This document shows positions 1-15,000 of a stretch of 64,000 bases of DNA, in pieces. The position numbers and the translations under genes are program-made. The notes under the pieces were generated by a model. That model searched no databases. It worked only from the letters and a program-made list of their open reading frames with translations, and was not told the DNA's origin. Within the stretch, counting starts at the first letter, position 1, and each line of letters opens with the position of its first letter. Where the stretch lies: positions 186,001 through 250,000 of the forward strand of contig JBAMDO010000567.1 of the NCBI GenBank assembly GCA_037074765.1. The letters run 5' to 3'. The DNA is from Mansonella perstans (Eukaryota > Nematoda > Chromadorea > Rhabditida > Onchocercidae).

Positions 1-3000
1 CATGTCCTACCAATTTCAGATCCTGAAACTTCGAACCATAATTTCATTGATTTAGTGTAGATGAAATAATAGTGATAAGTAGAAAAAATTTCAGAATTAT
101 CTTTTTAAAATTGATAATCAATGTTTGGAACAATGACGATAAATCATCATTTAAAAAGGGATTTTAACACAAAATGTACTTCGTATTCTTCCGAAAATCG
201 GAAATCTGAATCAGCTGACATCAATCGCACATGTTCATCGAAATTATGAACAAGTACCGGTCTACTGAAAGTATTTATTTTCCAGTGAAATTGTAATAAT
301 ATTGCTCGATATATCCAAATCAGAAATAAATCTGATTAATTTTTTATAATCTATGGGGATAAATACTATTAAACAATTCGAATTTTTAAATCACTTATAA
401 TATAGACTACGGGGCCCGTATTTTTCACTCTTTCTCCTTTCTAAATTTCAGTACAACCAAAGAATAAAATTTTTAAGGATAACATTAAGTATTATAATAC
501 TATTCATTATCAAGCGACAGCTATAAGACGTTGAAGACATTTTGATATGAAATTCTCCATTTCTAATCTATTTTTACGACATCAAATCTATTTTTTTGAC
601 ATTTAATCTAATCTGATACTTGATTAGGAGAAAATGAAAAACAAAAATAAAACAATGGAAAGATGGAAAATGAATACCGAGCGCTTATTCTGAGAAGGAA
701 TCAATCATTTCTTTCGAGTCCTACATTCCTTTCTAATTCTTTTTATTCCTCCTCACCTCCTTAATTTTTAATAATCTTATCTAACCCCCGCTCAATCTTT
801 TCTAACCTTGCTTGATGTGCCTTCACCAAAAGCGTATAGCAATCAATATGTCTTCAAGATTCTTCGATTAGCTATCATAGAAATAGAAAGCATAATATAA
901 ACAAGCAGTAATACTGTTAAAAGTGATTACAAGCAATGCGGTATCTAATTAATTTGAATTATTCAATCAACCAAACTAAATGAGTTCAATAAATTAAGAG
1001 AAACCTTTTTTCAATATTGCTTCCTGGAATGACTGTATGTGGCGTAAATTTTTGTAAAGCCGTTGGTCCGCTAGGTAACCGTTCCAGACGTTGATCGACT
1101 CCCGTCCGTTCGCGTAAACTACGAGATCTAAAATTATTGGGAAGTTTATGCCTCGGAGACTTCAGTATTTTATTGAAAACTTTCTCGAAAGCATGAAAAT
1201 CTCAAAGCCTACCAATTAAAAAAGCAGAAATGAAGAAAATATTGAAATTAAAGAAATTCTTCAAAACGGTTTTAATGATCATATAGAAATATCATTCAAG
1301 AAACCTTCGATGATGTCCAGATGTGATTCCCAAGTCAGTCGATGTTGCAGAAACTATCACAGTTGAATCCACCGTAGTAACACTATTTTGTAGTTGATTT
1401 GCTTGAGACTGCAAAATATTTGTGGTAGGCGCAGATGTAGTTGTGGCAGTATCCAAACCAAGTTTTGCTAAACACTGGGCTGCTCGTTCGGCCATTATCA
1501 TCTTGAGAGCTGCCCAGTGCGAGGAAACTTCGCCGTTGCCAGTAATATTGTGATCCTGTTTGTGTTGATTATTTGCAGATGCTATAACAAATGGACTTAG
1601 ACACTATAGCACTTCCTCTCTATTAGCCACTAATGATGTCACAGCTGCTGCAAATTGTTATCGCATATTGAATCAGAAAAAGTTGAGTTTATTATTAGCA
1701 GTAATATTCTGCTTCTGCTTATGCTAACTCTATCCCTATAACATACTATCCTACCCGTCTCTGCCAACAATGTTTTGAGATCAATATTAAAGCTATATAA
1801 TAAAACTACGTTATTCTCATTCATAAAATAAAAATTCAAGAATGAATTTAAAAATAAATGTTGGGATTATATTTGAAGAACAGGTAAGCTCAGAACATAA
1901 TAATAAGTATTGTTTCAGATAACACAACAAGGAATAAAAAATATTACTCGAATAAGCGAAATTCGGTCGTAAAACGCCAATTCCGATTCCTGTTGCTTCT
2001 CTGTCGCTTCTTTCTTCGGCAGAGCCGAGAAATTGTTGCGAATAAGTATACGGATGTTGTTGATTGCCGTATATTCGAGAGCTAAAATAAGTAAATAATG
2101 AGCAATAGATAAAAATAGAATTTAAAGGTTTCACTAATTCCTTGGCTTATACCGATGGGTAACAGAGTCAATTAGTTGCTCCTCCGTAAAAGATATGGTT
2201 CAATGATATAAATGGAATATGGTACTTTCAGAGAAACTAACAACTGTCAGAAGATAATAAAGAAATCTATGTAGTTAATAAAGAGATCATCGGAGATGCT
2301 ATTGCAATCTACTTTCCATGTAGTAAATTTAGCAAACAGAAGAAAACTGTAAAATGAGAAATATTTTCTGATGGACAAATAAGGTAGTAAATTGCTCAGA
2401 GACTAAAGTTTTCCCACTTTAAACAGTTCCAACAACAGAAAATTTGGCAGCTATTGTTCACTCGATATGCAATAGTTCAATTCGTCAAAAAAAAACAATG
2501 AAAAAGTTGAAAATTAATTCGAAACATATACAAAACTCTCATGTCATCATCATAGATAAACATTATAATTGCAATAATTTTATCAAGAAATATCCCTTGA
2601 TTTGGATGACTGGTTTCGTCTGTTCATTTTATAATGGTACAATTTAAAGAGCATTGACATAATTTAAGATTTTGTGCATTAATGTGTTGAGAGAGACTGC
2701 ACACAAAAGTTCGGTGTAACAACTAGAATTTTTCGCTGAAGTAATTTTTACAATCTTATTGATTAAAAACCTTTGATCTGGTCATTATTAATCTTTTTCA
2801 TAACAAAGCTATGTTTAATTATTTTCATGGTAGTGGTCAACGACTTCATTTTCTAAAAAAGCATATGAAATTGCTCATTTTCATGGCAATATTTCTTCAA
2901 CTGTAAAAAAAAACTACTTCAGTATGTTGAAAAAATTTCAATTACATTAAAAAAAGACTAATAATGGTCAGATTAAACAGCTGATGTTGACTTTCATAAA

Positions 3001-6000
3001 GCTTACTGCCCGAGACTGCTTTAACAAATGCCAATTTCATTCAGCTTCCGTGACTCCAAATCTGAATGTCTTAGAGAACAGTACCTGGCAGCACATTGAC
3101 ATTGAAACACATAATCCTATATCTCCGGTAGTTACCGAAGAGATTTCATAAATCCTGAGAAAAGGACATACAAGTTAGATGATGCCTGTGGAAAAACCTA
3201 ATGACTTGTAGTAACTGCAGTAACAACAAATATTAAATGTTTTTCTTAGATTATCAAAAAAAAAGGTCGTAAAGTCCCAAAAATTTGAATTTTTTTTTTT
3301 CAAATCATTGGAATATTAAATTTAATCAAAATTTGTAAAACCCAATTTCATTCCTATAGTTATCAATGATTATCTAGGTCAGCGTTTAATGTAAGAAAAT
3401 CGTGTAAGCTTAAAAAAGACCAAAATTCACTCAGAATGGTTCATGGAAGATGGACATACAGTAAGCATTGTACGGATATAATGGTAGATTGCCTTCTACT
3501 TCCATCCTTACTTATAAGAGAGATAATAAGTAGCTGATATGAACTCTTTCTGGTCTTTCACAATGACACTGAGCAACAACCTGAAACAGTTTGCCAATCT
3601 CTGAGAACTCGCATCAGCAAGTGATAGCAGCATTCAAACAACATCTCTGTAGGTCAGTAGATGCAACAAACAAAACGAAACTTGTCTGTATTTCCCTCAA
3701 CACGTGATATTTTCTTGAAGAAGCAAACCAGACAAACTGGAAGAACAAACCACAGATCGGATCATTGTTATTGACCAATAGTTATTCGTCGCCTGAATGT
3801 CACGCAGTGCGATCGCGTAGCATACAACATACATAAATTTATTCCGTCAATCCATTGATAAAACGTATACCATCTACACGTAAATAGAGAAGATAGCTGT
3901 GTCGAAGTGAAACGGAATGGTAGTTATGGCTTATGATGAGCGAGGAAAGCAGTAAAGTATTGCTCTGTTTGGCCAGTTGAATAGGTATTGTACTCTTTAT
4001 ACAAGCGATAGGGAAGAAGGAAAGTGCTGTGAAAAAGTATCAAGCATAGGAGAATGATCATTGAATTATTCATTTCGCATCATTTCAACGGTTAAACTTG
4101 ACGGGCGGCACAAACCGATAGTACGTTGTCCTGCGATATATCTTACATGTCACTTTTTCTGCACTAATTGATTGCGATCAAATTTTATGTTTTTTTTTCA
4201 ATCAGTTTTAATTAGTATTTAAATAATGCATCTTAAGCTCTTAAATGAGGCGATAAAGTGAATAGAAAGTAGTACATCTATTTAGGCGCAGTTAAAGCTC
4301 GTTTATATATATCATTCCATCACACACATATGTTGTCTGGAAATTTTGAATGTTTCAAGTGGTGTCATGTAATGACTTATAGCTTACATTTGAGTGAATT
4401 TGAATAAACAATATGATATACAACCTTTGATTGCATCGTTCCGTCATTTGTTTGAATACTTCGCTCTACGATATTTCTACGATATTTAGGTGCCATTTAT
4501 GAGAAACATTATTCTTCCGGAAATGAATCACAAAAGAGAAAGGATTGCATTCTATTTACCAAAACAGAAATATTTCCAAGTAGTTATTATTTAAGAGTGC
4601 CCATAATTATTGAAGAAACAGAACAATAACTTCCTGCATAAAGTTTCAAGGGCAACAACGGACAAGAACTTATGAAGAAGAAGAGTAGGAATAGTGAGAA
4701 AGATGAAATAACTAACTGTTAATGATTAAAAAGAAATTTGCGCGATGATAACTCTTTATAATGAATATTAGTTGCCTAAAAAAAAGATATCTCAAGGATT
4801 ACTATGTAGTGAAAAATAATTTATCATAAATCTTTCAAATCTAATCGAAAAACAAAGTAATGGTAAAAAAAAAAAAAAAAAAAAAAATGAAAAGAAATTA
4901 CCATTGATAAATAAATTTAATAAGCTGAAAAATGATATGAACAGAGCTAGTCTAATGAATTATCCTGAATTTAAATTTATAAATGATACAAATAAATCGA
5001 TAATTTACCAAGATTTCCTGCGTTTTTTCCAAGCGAACAGTGCAGTTAAAAAAGCAACACCAATAACCAGAAGAAGTAACAGCACTGTCACCGTACTACT
5101 CAATGTAAAGAATGTCGGCGAAGCTTCTGCAAATAAGTAAATATTATGCTCTCTTCACTCTATAAATAAATCATTGAAGGAGCAAAATGTCTAAATTTAA
5201 AATGCTTTCAAAGAGTGATCTATAAACCCACGCACTAAATGTTACAAAGAATTTGTAAAATAAATTCTATAACAAAAGTTGAATTAAATAGGCGAAAATT
5301 CAAGGCATCACAAAATTTGAGAGAAGAACCAAACTGAAGCTAAACTAAGAGCTATATGAAAGGCAAAACAGACAGATATTCAGATATTCAGGCTAATATG
5401 TAAGCGCAACCTGCCATCTAATGGGAAACCCTTTCTAGTCTCTACCCAAATTCTCCTCAACAGCTGCTCTTTGACAAGTATTTGGATTAAGCAAACGACG
5501 AACAACAATTTCACTGATACAGACATGCACACACAGAACAACATAGACACAGACACAGATACACAAACCCATGAGACCCAGAACGATGATGATTAAGTTA
5601 AATGCCCAATCGAAATCCCAGAAATGATTGACTGACTTATAAAATGAACTAATATGTCCATTCAATTAATTGATCTATCCTAGGATCAAATCAATTAATT
5701 TATGGGTATCGAATAACAACATTATCATTTACATTAATCTTTCAAAATTCTTGCCAATTATTTTATTGCAACAAAAAGAAAGATAACAAAGTATTGCGGT
5801 ATGCGCAAAAATTAACGTATGGAGAATTATTCTTTGTGAACAATGAATCATTGATGAAATTAAAAGCAGAAATAGGTCATAAGAAAAAAGAAATGAAAAA
5901 TATTTCACGAACTACTTTTTGAAAAAGAGAGATTAATGCTGTGTAGCAAAACAAATCATTCACTACATGGTATTTAAATGGCCATAAAAAGCCAACAAAC

Positions 6001-9000
6001 GATGATATTTTTTTATACATTTCACATTTCAAAACCTCCGATTATCTTTTTTTTTTTTTTTTTTTTGACAAAAAACCAATGATTGCCACTCAAAATAAAA
6101 TTTCAATTCAATTCAGAAATGAGTGGATAAAAGAATGAGTTAAAAATGCGAAATAGTTATGCAGAATAAAATTACTGGGACTAAATTTGAAAATGCGAAG
6201 GTGAAAGAAAATAAGGAAACAAAGAAAAAACAAACTAACTGAGTGGATATTGTTTAATTGTTGGAGCCGTAAATGTTGAATAATATTTACATGTTTAAAA
6301 TATAATTTATTGAAATGTTTTTGGTTTTAATGATAATGCTCTACGAAACTAAACATATTTTTTGGCCTTTCTCTACCATAGGCCCAAATATAATTTATCT
6401 ATGCTTTCGTGCATTTGGCGTTGTAACAAAAATGTATCGTTGCGAATAAATCCACACATATGAATAGACACAGAATTTCTCACTCATAGTTTTCAATATG
6501 TGAATCGTCTCACCGAAAAGATATGATAAAAGAAAGTGCATCGAAGTGGACAGAAATGGACTTAGGCTAACAAGCAAGCAGAAGCTAAACATTATTCGCT
6601 TGATCTTATAAACGGAATGAAAGTGATAGCGAAGATTTAGGACTTCTGAAGTAATCCAAACTTTTCCAATTTTCAATATGAGTAATTACAATTTGAGAAA
6701 CTTCAATCGATTATGGAAGGCAAGTTATTAAACGGTCAAGATAGATAATAACTAATTCAGCAGGAAATTATTTTTCTTTTTATAAACTTCGCTTTATCCA
6801 ATTATACGGATATGTCAAGTTTCTTTTTCGATACTAATTTGTAAACATATTTATTGTCTCTTTCCATTGAACTTTTGCCATTTAAATACAGTAAGCTTAG
6901 TTTTCAATATCACAATAGCTATGCAAACAGGGTCAAACGGGTTCAAACCGTATTTTGCATTTGGGAATATCAAAACGTTCTGATTCTTTCGTTCAAGACC
7001 GCAAACAGTTCAAAATCGTTTTGCAGTTTCACACAAAATTCTAGACTCATTTTGGCGATAAATGTCATTAAAAGTAGATTAGCCAAATATAGTTCTTAAA
7101 ACTAATGGAAATTAACCTTTTAATATATTATCATTCAAAGATAAAATTTATAATTTTTCTGTTCAAAATTGCATTTCCCTCGAATCTTTCAAATTGCTAA
7201 CTTAGCTATATTAGCATAGCCTGAAATTTATCCACGGATTTGTAGAAAATGACTGATAAATTCAACATTTGAAAATTACAGCTCATGGCAATATACAAGA
7301 TCACACTTTCTCATTCTTTCTCCCTTTGTAACTTTTTTTTTCTGAAAATCTGAGAAGTAAGAAAACTTTCAAAAAGTTCTTTGCCATATCAAAATTTTTC
7401 TCGTAATTCAAAAAATTTTAATGTGAAAGAGAAATCTAATGGGAAAATAATTGGTTATTTCATTAGCTTCTTGAAGAACAAAAAAAAAAAAAAAAAAAAG
7501 AAGCAGTAAAATAAAAAGGAATTGAAAAAAGCTATCTTAGCTTTTGTAGACTAACTTATTTCATTTCGTTAGCATAGATTCTTTTCTTTTACTGAAGTAA
7601 AAAAAAAAACTTCATATTAAGCCATTCCAACACTTTAAAAATTTTGAAACTCACGGATGTTTCAAAAAAAAATATTTTCCAAAGGAATAAATAAACTAAC
7701 TTGTCGTTGCAATTTCGGAATATTCTGAGTCAGTCCACATATTTGGTGCAGTGTACAATCGTAATTTAAAACGATAAGGTGTTGCTGGTTTGAGTGGCCC
7801 GTTACAAATGGTGTCAGCTTCGATATCATCACATCTACCATCTGCACCTATTATCTAAAATTTTTTGAACAATAATTTAAATTCAAAAAAAAAAGAGTTT
7901 GCTCAAAAATTTTACCAGGATGACTAGATTTTACTACTTTTAGTACAAGTTAAGCACAACTGTTTCAATCAAATTCCTCTATTGATCTGTTAATGTTTTT
8001 TTTGAGTATTTATTAGGTTAAAATAAGTCAATAAATTTTCATTAAAATCTTCCCAGATAAAAATAGTATTGTAAAAATGATTTTGGCTGAATAGCGTATC
8101 CTCCTAGAAGTTTCTAAATAGTAGAAAAGAGACAGTCAAGGTTTAACCAACTAAATTTGATTCGAATCAAGCCTATTTATCAGCAAATAACTTTGTGGGA
8201 ATGATTCGGCTAAGAATACCGGAAGACAGATGCTAAAAACTTACATGTGACTGCCACCATCGGCAAAGGCGGTACACCGAACAAGTAGCCAAAAAGAGTA
8301 GTAATTTTGGCTTCTTTTAGTTTCAATAATAATTTCATAATTATTACGCATAAAACTACGGTATTTTGTTGAAGGGCTACTTAATGGCTACTTAATGGGT
8401 GAATACTTCACCATTGATGCTGAAAAAAGAAAGCTCAGCTTGTTTGCACCACTCCCAATTCTACTTTATTCAAATTATTAAAATTTAACATGCATAGAGG
8501 TTAAAAGCCTTTTTTCAATAAAATTTGATTTATGAAAAAAAAATATACTATCATACTTCAGAAATAAAATGAGATGGAAGGAATTTCCGAAGTGGTTCAA
8601 TTGTTGTTTCAATCGCAACATATGCTGGCCATAAATCGAACTTCTGCGCTTCCCTCCATGTCTAAAAATATATAAACAGTTGAAATGGCTTTAAAAAAAA
8701 TTTTTTAAGCCAAAAAATTTATCCAGCAAAAATGGTATATATAACAAAAATGCGTTGTATGAGGTAATGTTTCAAGAGAAAAATATTAACAGTTCAATAA
8801 ATTAATGAAAAAAAAGCAAATGACTAAAATGTAAGGAAAGACTTAATAACTTGTGAAGTGCTAATTTAAACAATAAAAATCTTACACGTGTTTTATTTTG
8901 ATTATCTATAATAGAACTGATTATATTTTCATTGCTATTGACTTCAGCAACAATAACAGCAGACTTCGTTAAATATCCATGTTTCGTATTGAACATTGAT

Positions 9001-12000
9001 GTACTATATCGAATTCCCAAATCGGTACTATGGATTGTGCTGTACACTATTTCAATGCGTGATGAAGGACGTGGCGGAGCTGAAATATTCCATCTTTATT
9101 GCTTTTAAAGATTTCTTTAGAAGTGAAAAAATATAAAAACTTCAAAATGGAGAAACATGAAATTCTTTTTTTCTGAAAATCTTCGCTGTGACACTTACAA
9201 TATTTCTGATAAAATCTTTACGATGATTCCGTAATTTGTTATGATTAGGTATTTCCCATTGTAAAATTATTAAATTAAGTTTAATTGGTTCAAAAAAATG
9301 AAAAAAAGATCAAAAAAAGAGAAAACTAACGTAAAATGGGCATTTCGACGTGTGCAGCATCAGATGCAGCACTAAAATCACCCTCACCAGCTTCTGTGAC
9401 AGCTCGAACATCTATGCGATACCTTAATCCACCAATCAAATTATCAACAACTGCTTCGATCGGTTGCTGTTTATTGTTACTGTTGGTGTTATTATGAAAG
9501 GAGAGCTGTGATTGAAATGCTCCAGCACCAACACTCACTGACCAGTCACTTTCTCGATCGTCCTCCTGCTTATAGCGCATAAACATAATCTACTTGACAG
9601 CTAAACTACAAGCAAAAATTGTCAACAAAAATACAAAATATGAAATTAAAAATGCAAACGAATCCCAATGCGGCAAATTACATTATCACTTATATCATTG
9701 ATGATAAGCAATGTTTTTCCATTTATTCAAAAATGAAAAAAACGACATCTATACTCGATTTGAAGTTGATTAATATCGGTAAGATTGTTACAAAATAATT
9801 TGAAAAAAGATTTTAGAGAAATACTCATCGAATCAGGTCAAATCAATTCAGTGACCTTCCACTCACAATAATACCAGGTGTAATTGCGAATGAAAGTGCA
9901 AACGAATGTGGCTGATATTAAGCGAAGTTGACAGATGGCATGCACTGAGTAAAATAGTTATGCAAACAGCAATTTAGCAGTCATCAAAGTAAGAAAAAAT
10001 GCTATAGGGACTGTTTAAGTGTAATTATTGCAAATAAGCAAACTGGTTCTTTAGTACTGATACTTAAAATTATGCCGTATCAAGAAATCAAAATATCCCA
10101 AAGTATTCGGTTGTGGTGGAAAAAAGTGGCCAAAACATAGTAAACAGAGAATGTCAATGATAAATACAGAAGAAAAAGAGCCAAGGAAATGAAGAAGGAG
10201 AGAATAGTTGAGATGCAAAAGGATAGGTAAATATTTCAGAATATTTCTCTTCTTTTTTTAATACGAAATTTCAAATAAAAATTTACATCTCTGAAAGAGA
10301 TACTGAAAAGAACCTGTTTCCTAAATCAAATGATAAATCTTTTTCTTCTCATTTCTCAAACACAATGTACTATAAAAATTTACTGTTAAATAATCTTCAC
10401 TTCCAAAATTAGAAATTAAAATGCATAAATGAATTATGAAATTTGTGTTACATGAGCTGTCGCTTCATTCATTATTGTAAATCTGCAATTTTCTTTAAAA
10501 TCCAACCAACACTGTGTTATCTATCTGTCCACTAAGCTTATTTTATGTTTGATTCACAAAAGGTAAGCTGCGAAGTTCTTTTGTTAAAATACAGACAACA
10601 AAAACTTTTGCTATCATCAAGTTCATCAAACCCTTTACAGACTCAACCCTGGCCATGCAAACGTTTGTTTTTTTTCTTCCATGAGTGGTTATACTGTCTA
10701 CTTATATTTTACCGAAATGTGCTCGTAGAACTTAAAGCCTTGGACAATTATTTGCTTTCAATTTCCGACTGACAGCTTGCTTTCTTTTTTGATCTGTATT
10801 CCAGAACTATTTCTAATTAGTAAAAAATGGAGAATCAAATTAGTTAAAAAAGAAAAAAAAAAAAGAAATCATCCCGAACTAAGAATGTGATGAGAACGTT
10901 GACAAAAACAAACCATAGGATGTATGCCAATGATATAGTGCGTGATGATGCCATTTGGCAAAGACGGCGGTAGCCAAATTAACAGTACACTATATGGATT
11001 CAATATGCGCACCATCAGACCACGTACTGGTCCCGGTCGATCTTGTCGGGTCTCGAAAATGACTGGTTCCATTGTCTGAAGTTTTGGCAAACAACTCTTT
11101 TCATTTGCTTTACCGCAGATGACCTAAAAACACAGCTATCCTTTATTGACTGCAGAATCTATTTAGAATTCAAATTTATATTTATATTCTAATGCAACTT
11201 GTGTTTTCAAATAAACTTTTGTTACGTCAAATGCATCAGATGACAAATTCTTTAAAGAATATAAACGAATATGTAAACAAAGATCATTTTAACAATAGCC
11301 ATTTCACTATAATAAGAATTAAAACGTGTACAAGATGTAACAAGAAGATCAGCATTTAAGAAAGAGTCGAAAAATGCACCTGGGAATTTATAATATAACG
11401 GTGATAAGGTCGAAGTCCTTCTAAAACAATAGGTGATATTTCCAGTGTCAGAGGCATAGTACGATCATAAATAGTCATGTTTCGTGCATCTAAAACTACA
11501 ATATGCAAATTGCACTCCGGAGGATCGAAAACAACAGGTGAATTGAGGATCGCTCGAAATGAGGCTGTATTTTTTGCTATCTCTTTTGCCGTTATGTTAA
11601 CTTCTGGTGCACTGATCCTGAGAAGTTCTTCAAATTTCTGCGCACTAGCAATGCCGCTTTTTGTTACTGTATAAATCTGCACCTAAATTGTAGCGAGAAA
11701 ATAAAATAACTGGAAAAATATTACAAGTGATTAAGGAAATGTGCTTATAGGATGAACAAACTTAAATTTACCAAAAATTGGAAAATGGTAAGTTTCTATT
11801 TTTAGTAAACTTCTATAAGTATCAGCAACTCTTACTGTATGAAATAAAAAACGGAATTTCGGAGAGCAAGGAAAAGGCGTTTCTTTTTTTGCACCCAATA
11901 TTTTCCTCTCACACATGTAATTCTGTCATCAATTAACAATAAAATGATTACTTATAAATAAGTCAGTATTATAACTATACATATAAATTTACATTAATAT

Positions 12001-15000
12001 TTATTTTGTAGTAATAGGCTTCATGTTCATTGAGTTGAACTAACAAAAAATTAGACGAAAAATGCTTATTAAAGAAATAATTTATCTGACCTTATAGCAA
12101 GCACCACGTCTTAGTTTTGGAACAGTTAAGGGATCACGTTCGTATTGCTTTCGCTCAAAGCGTTTTGACTGTTCTTGCCACGTAGCACTGATCGATTTAC
12201 TCATTGGATCAACACGCAAATGCAGCGTACTATCAGAACCTACAATATTCTCCCAAACATCATCTAGTCGCGCTCGAACCATCTCGGCCACGGGCCATTT
12301 TAGCATTAAAGTACCGTCGGATTCCTGAAATTCTGACCCAGTGATTTACAAATCACTTTTTATCATAACAAGAAGATTCAAAGAAATAATCTAATATTTT
12401 GGATCTGTGTTTTAATCATGTTCAGTTTTTAACTTACTCAGTTATTTATTTTACTAGAATCAAAAAATCATCGGCTTGTAAATAGATCATTCAACAGACA
12501 ATGACAAATAAGAATTTTGATAAGCCGATTTTAGTATGGATGATTAATGAATGAGTTTTTAGAATAGCTGTATGCCGACATACATTTCATGAAGAGTTTA
12601 ATTTGAAATTTAATTTTTTAAAAATACATTCAATACTTAGTTTGTTTATGGAAATTACCACTCACTGATAGTTGCAATCCAAAGGTTTCCATATCAAACG
12701 CGGGCTGCAAGGCAAAACTTTTGGAGAGAATATTACTCGACGCGTTCTCGCTAATTGTTTTTGCAGAAACTTCATAACGTTGGCCAGGATGTAAATCCAC
12801 ATAGATCGAACATCTAAATATTTTCTTTGTCAAATAATATCTTTGAGAAATTTCCAAATCAATTAGAAATGTCAAAGTATGCATATTGTTTCAGTTAGAA
12901 CAATAATGCTAATATAGACAAATCAATAATATCATGAAGTACTCTGTATATGATGGAAACTTCAACGAAAGCGCTTAAAAGATGAAAGCAGAAAGATAAC
13001 TGCAGATTATAACTGGAATTTTTATCTGAATTTGTATTGATTTTCTAAGCAATATATTCATATGGGAATTTTTTTAATCTCATTAGCGATTGATCAGTTA
13101 CAAACTGATACAGCTATGTAGCGACATGAAATCTTCGAATTGGATGAACTTACTGCCTTACAGCTGATCTGTTTATCGAATTGTCAACACCTGATATTCT
13201 CTCAATAACATCAAGTTTTTCGTTCACCAAACTCACGGAACATTTTTCAACATGACTTTCAGATTCCGATGCTATCTCCATGATCAATCTAAAAAGTTGC
13301 CGCGTAATTTGTGTAGTGCTTTCTAGCAATGCCTCATAGCTGATTTCTTCAACTTCTATAAATTTGACTTTTAATGCTCTAAGCTTCTATGTCTTCTTTA
13401 TTCAAAATAATCATTTCAACTGCCTTGACAGAACAACAATTTTAAAGGTTTGCCACAGTACAAGAAAACTGTCGCAAAAATAAGCAAACAAGCAGCACCT
13501 GAATTTTCGTTTCTCATAATCCGTCAAAATTTCCAAATTTTCAGGCATTTTTGGCTTCATCGTGTATAATAGCTTGAAACCATCCGATGCTGTACCGCTT
13601 TTCTTCGTTCTGGCAATGAACATATACGTTCGTCCAGGCTGTAGACCACTACATATTTCGACTGATCTTTGGCTACTCCGTACTGTGATCTTAAACAATT
13701 ATTAAATGGATTTCAAAAAAAAAATATGATTTTCCGTCCTATGCAAAATTGTTGCAGATGACTAATTGACAAAAAAGTTCCAGTTTTCAAAAATCTTATA
13801 AATCTTCAATTAAATCTTACTTCAGTCAGCGAAGTACTGGCCCTGTCAAGTCGATAACTGATCGAAATTGAATCAGCTCCTGTTTTTGATGTTAAGAACC
13901 ATGAAAGCCGTATACATGTAGCATTGAGCTCTGTTACTGTTAAATTTTCCGGAGAATAAGGTTCTAAAAAGTTAATTCAAAATGGTTAACAGACTGCCAA
14001 GATTGACAATGGAAACATAATTGAAAGGAAGACTTCAAAGTGAAGCACAGCCAGAAACTATCAGTTTAAAACTTTGGAGGGCAGAAATTGAATTATGGAA
14101 ATTTAAATTTCTGTTAGAAGTTATGTTATATTTAAAAAATTGAAACAGTATAAAAATGAACTTGTTGTTAGGATGCCATTCCAAGGTTGACCTTCGATAT
14201 CTTTTACTTGTGGTATAATGGAAACGTTATAATTTTGTCCAGGCATTAGATTTCCAAGATAGATTTCTATATATCTTTGTTCCGGGATATCATGAATTTC
14301 TAGTTTCGGGAAATGTCGCAACGGATCAAGTTGTGCATAAGATATTTGGTAGCTATCCTGTAATAATTTCACATGTCGACCGGATTCAAATTTAGGGAAA
14401 TGGTCCTACTACACTATTACATAAATATTCAAAATGTTTCGTCAAAGAATATTTCAATTTTTTAATGGGAACTGGTATAAGCTGAAAAATTCATCATTTT
14501 TTTGATATTCATCAAATTCTTTATAGAAAACTGGCATTAAGACTGTCAGAAACATCAGAATCTTCCTGTTTTCCCTATTTCAGAGTATTCAAAAAATAAA
14601 CGGAAGTATCAGTGAATCATAACGAACTAGTTTTGGAATCATTTATTTGCTTGTCTTTCATTTTAAATTTTCAATAAAGTTCCAACCTGTAAAGCTTTTT
14701 CCGGTTTCAACGCTCGTAAAGTAATATTGGTATGAAATGAAAGAATGGTAGCGTTACGTGAGGCAAAATCTGGTGCCACTGGATCTGTTATCACTATTTC
14801 TTCCTTGATCAATTCTGATTCACCGTTTCGTCTACCAATCACTGATATGCTGAAAGATCGAATTATACTAACTTTGAACCAAGTTGAAATTTTCTCATTT
14901 TAAATCTTTTTGGAAAAGAAGTGCAAAATTGGTCATATTTTTCCAAGTAGAAACCACTCTTTCCTGCAATTCTCGAGCACCTATTTATCCAGTTCTTCAT

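Noticed and set aside
5441..5513. Alternative frame of the pre-membrane exon starting MKLLFVVC
   Set aside because: It needs a different phase from both neighbours. The [12 protein letters not shown] frame joins the 7697 donor and the membrane-span exon exactly.
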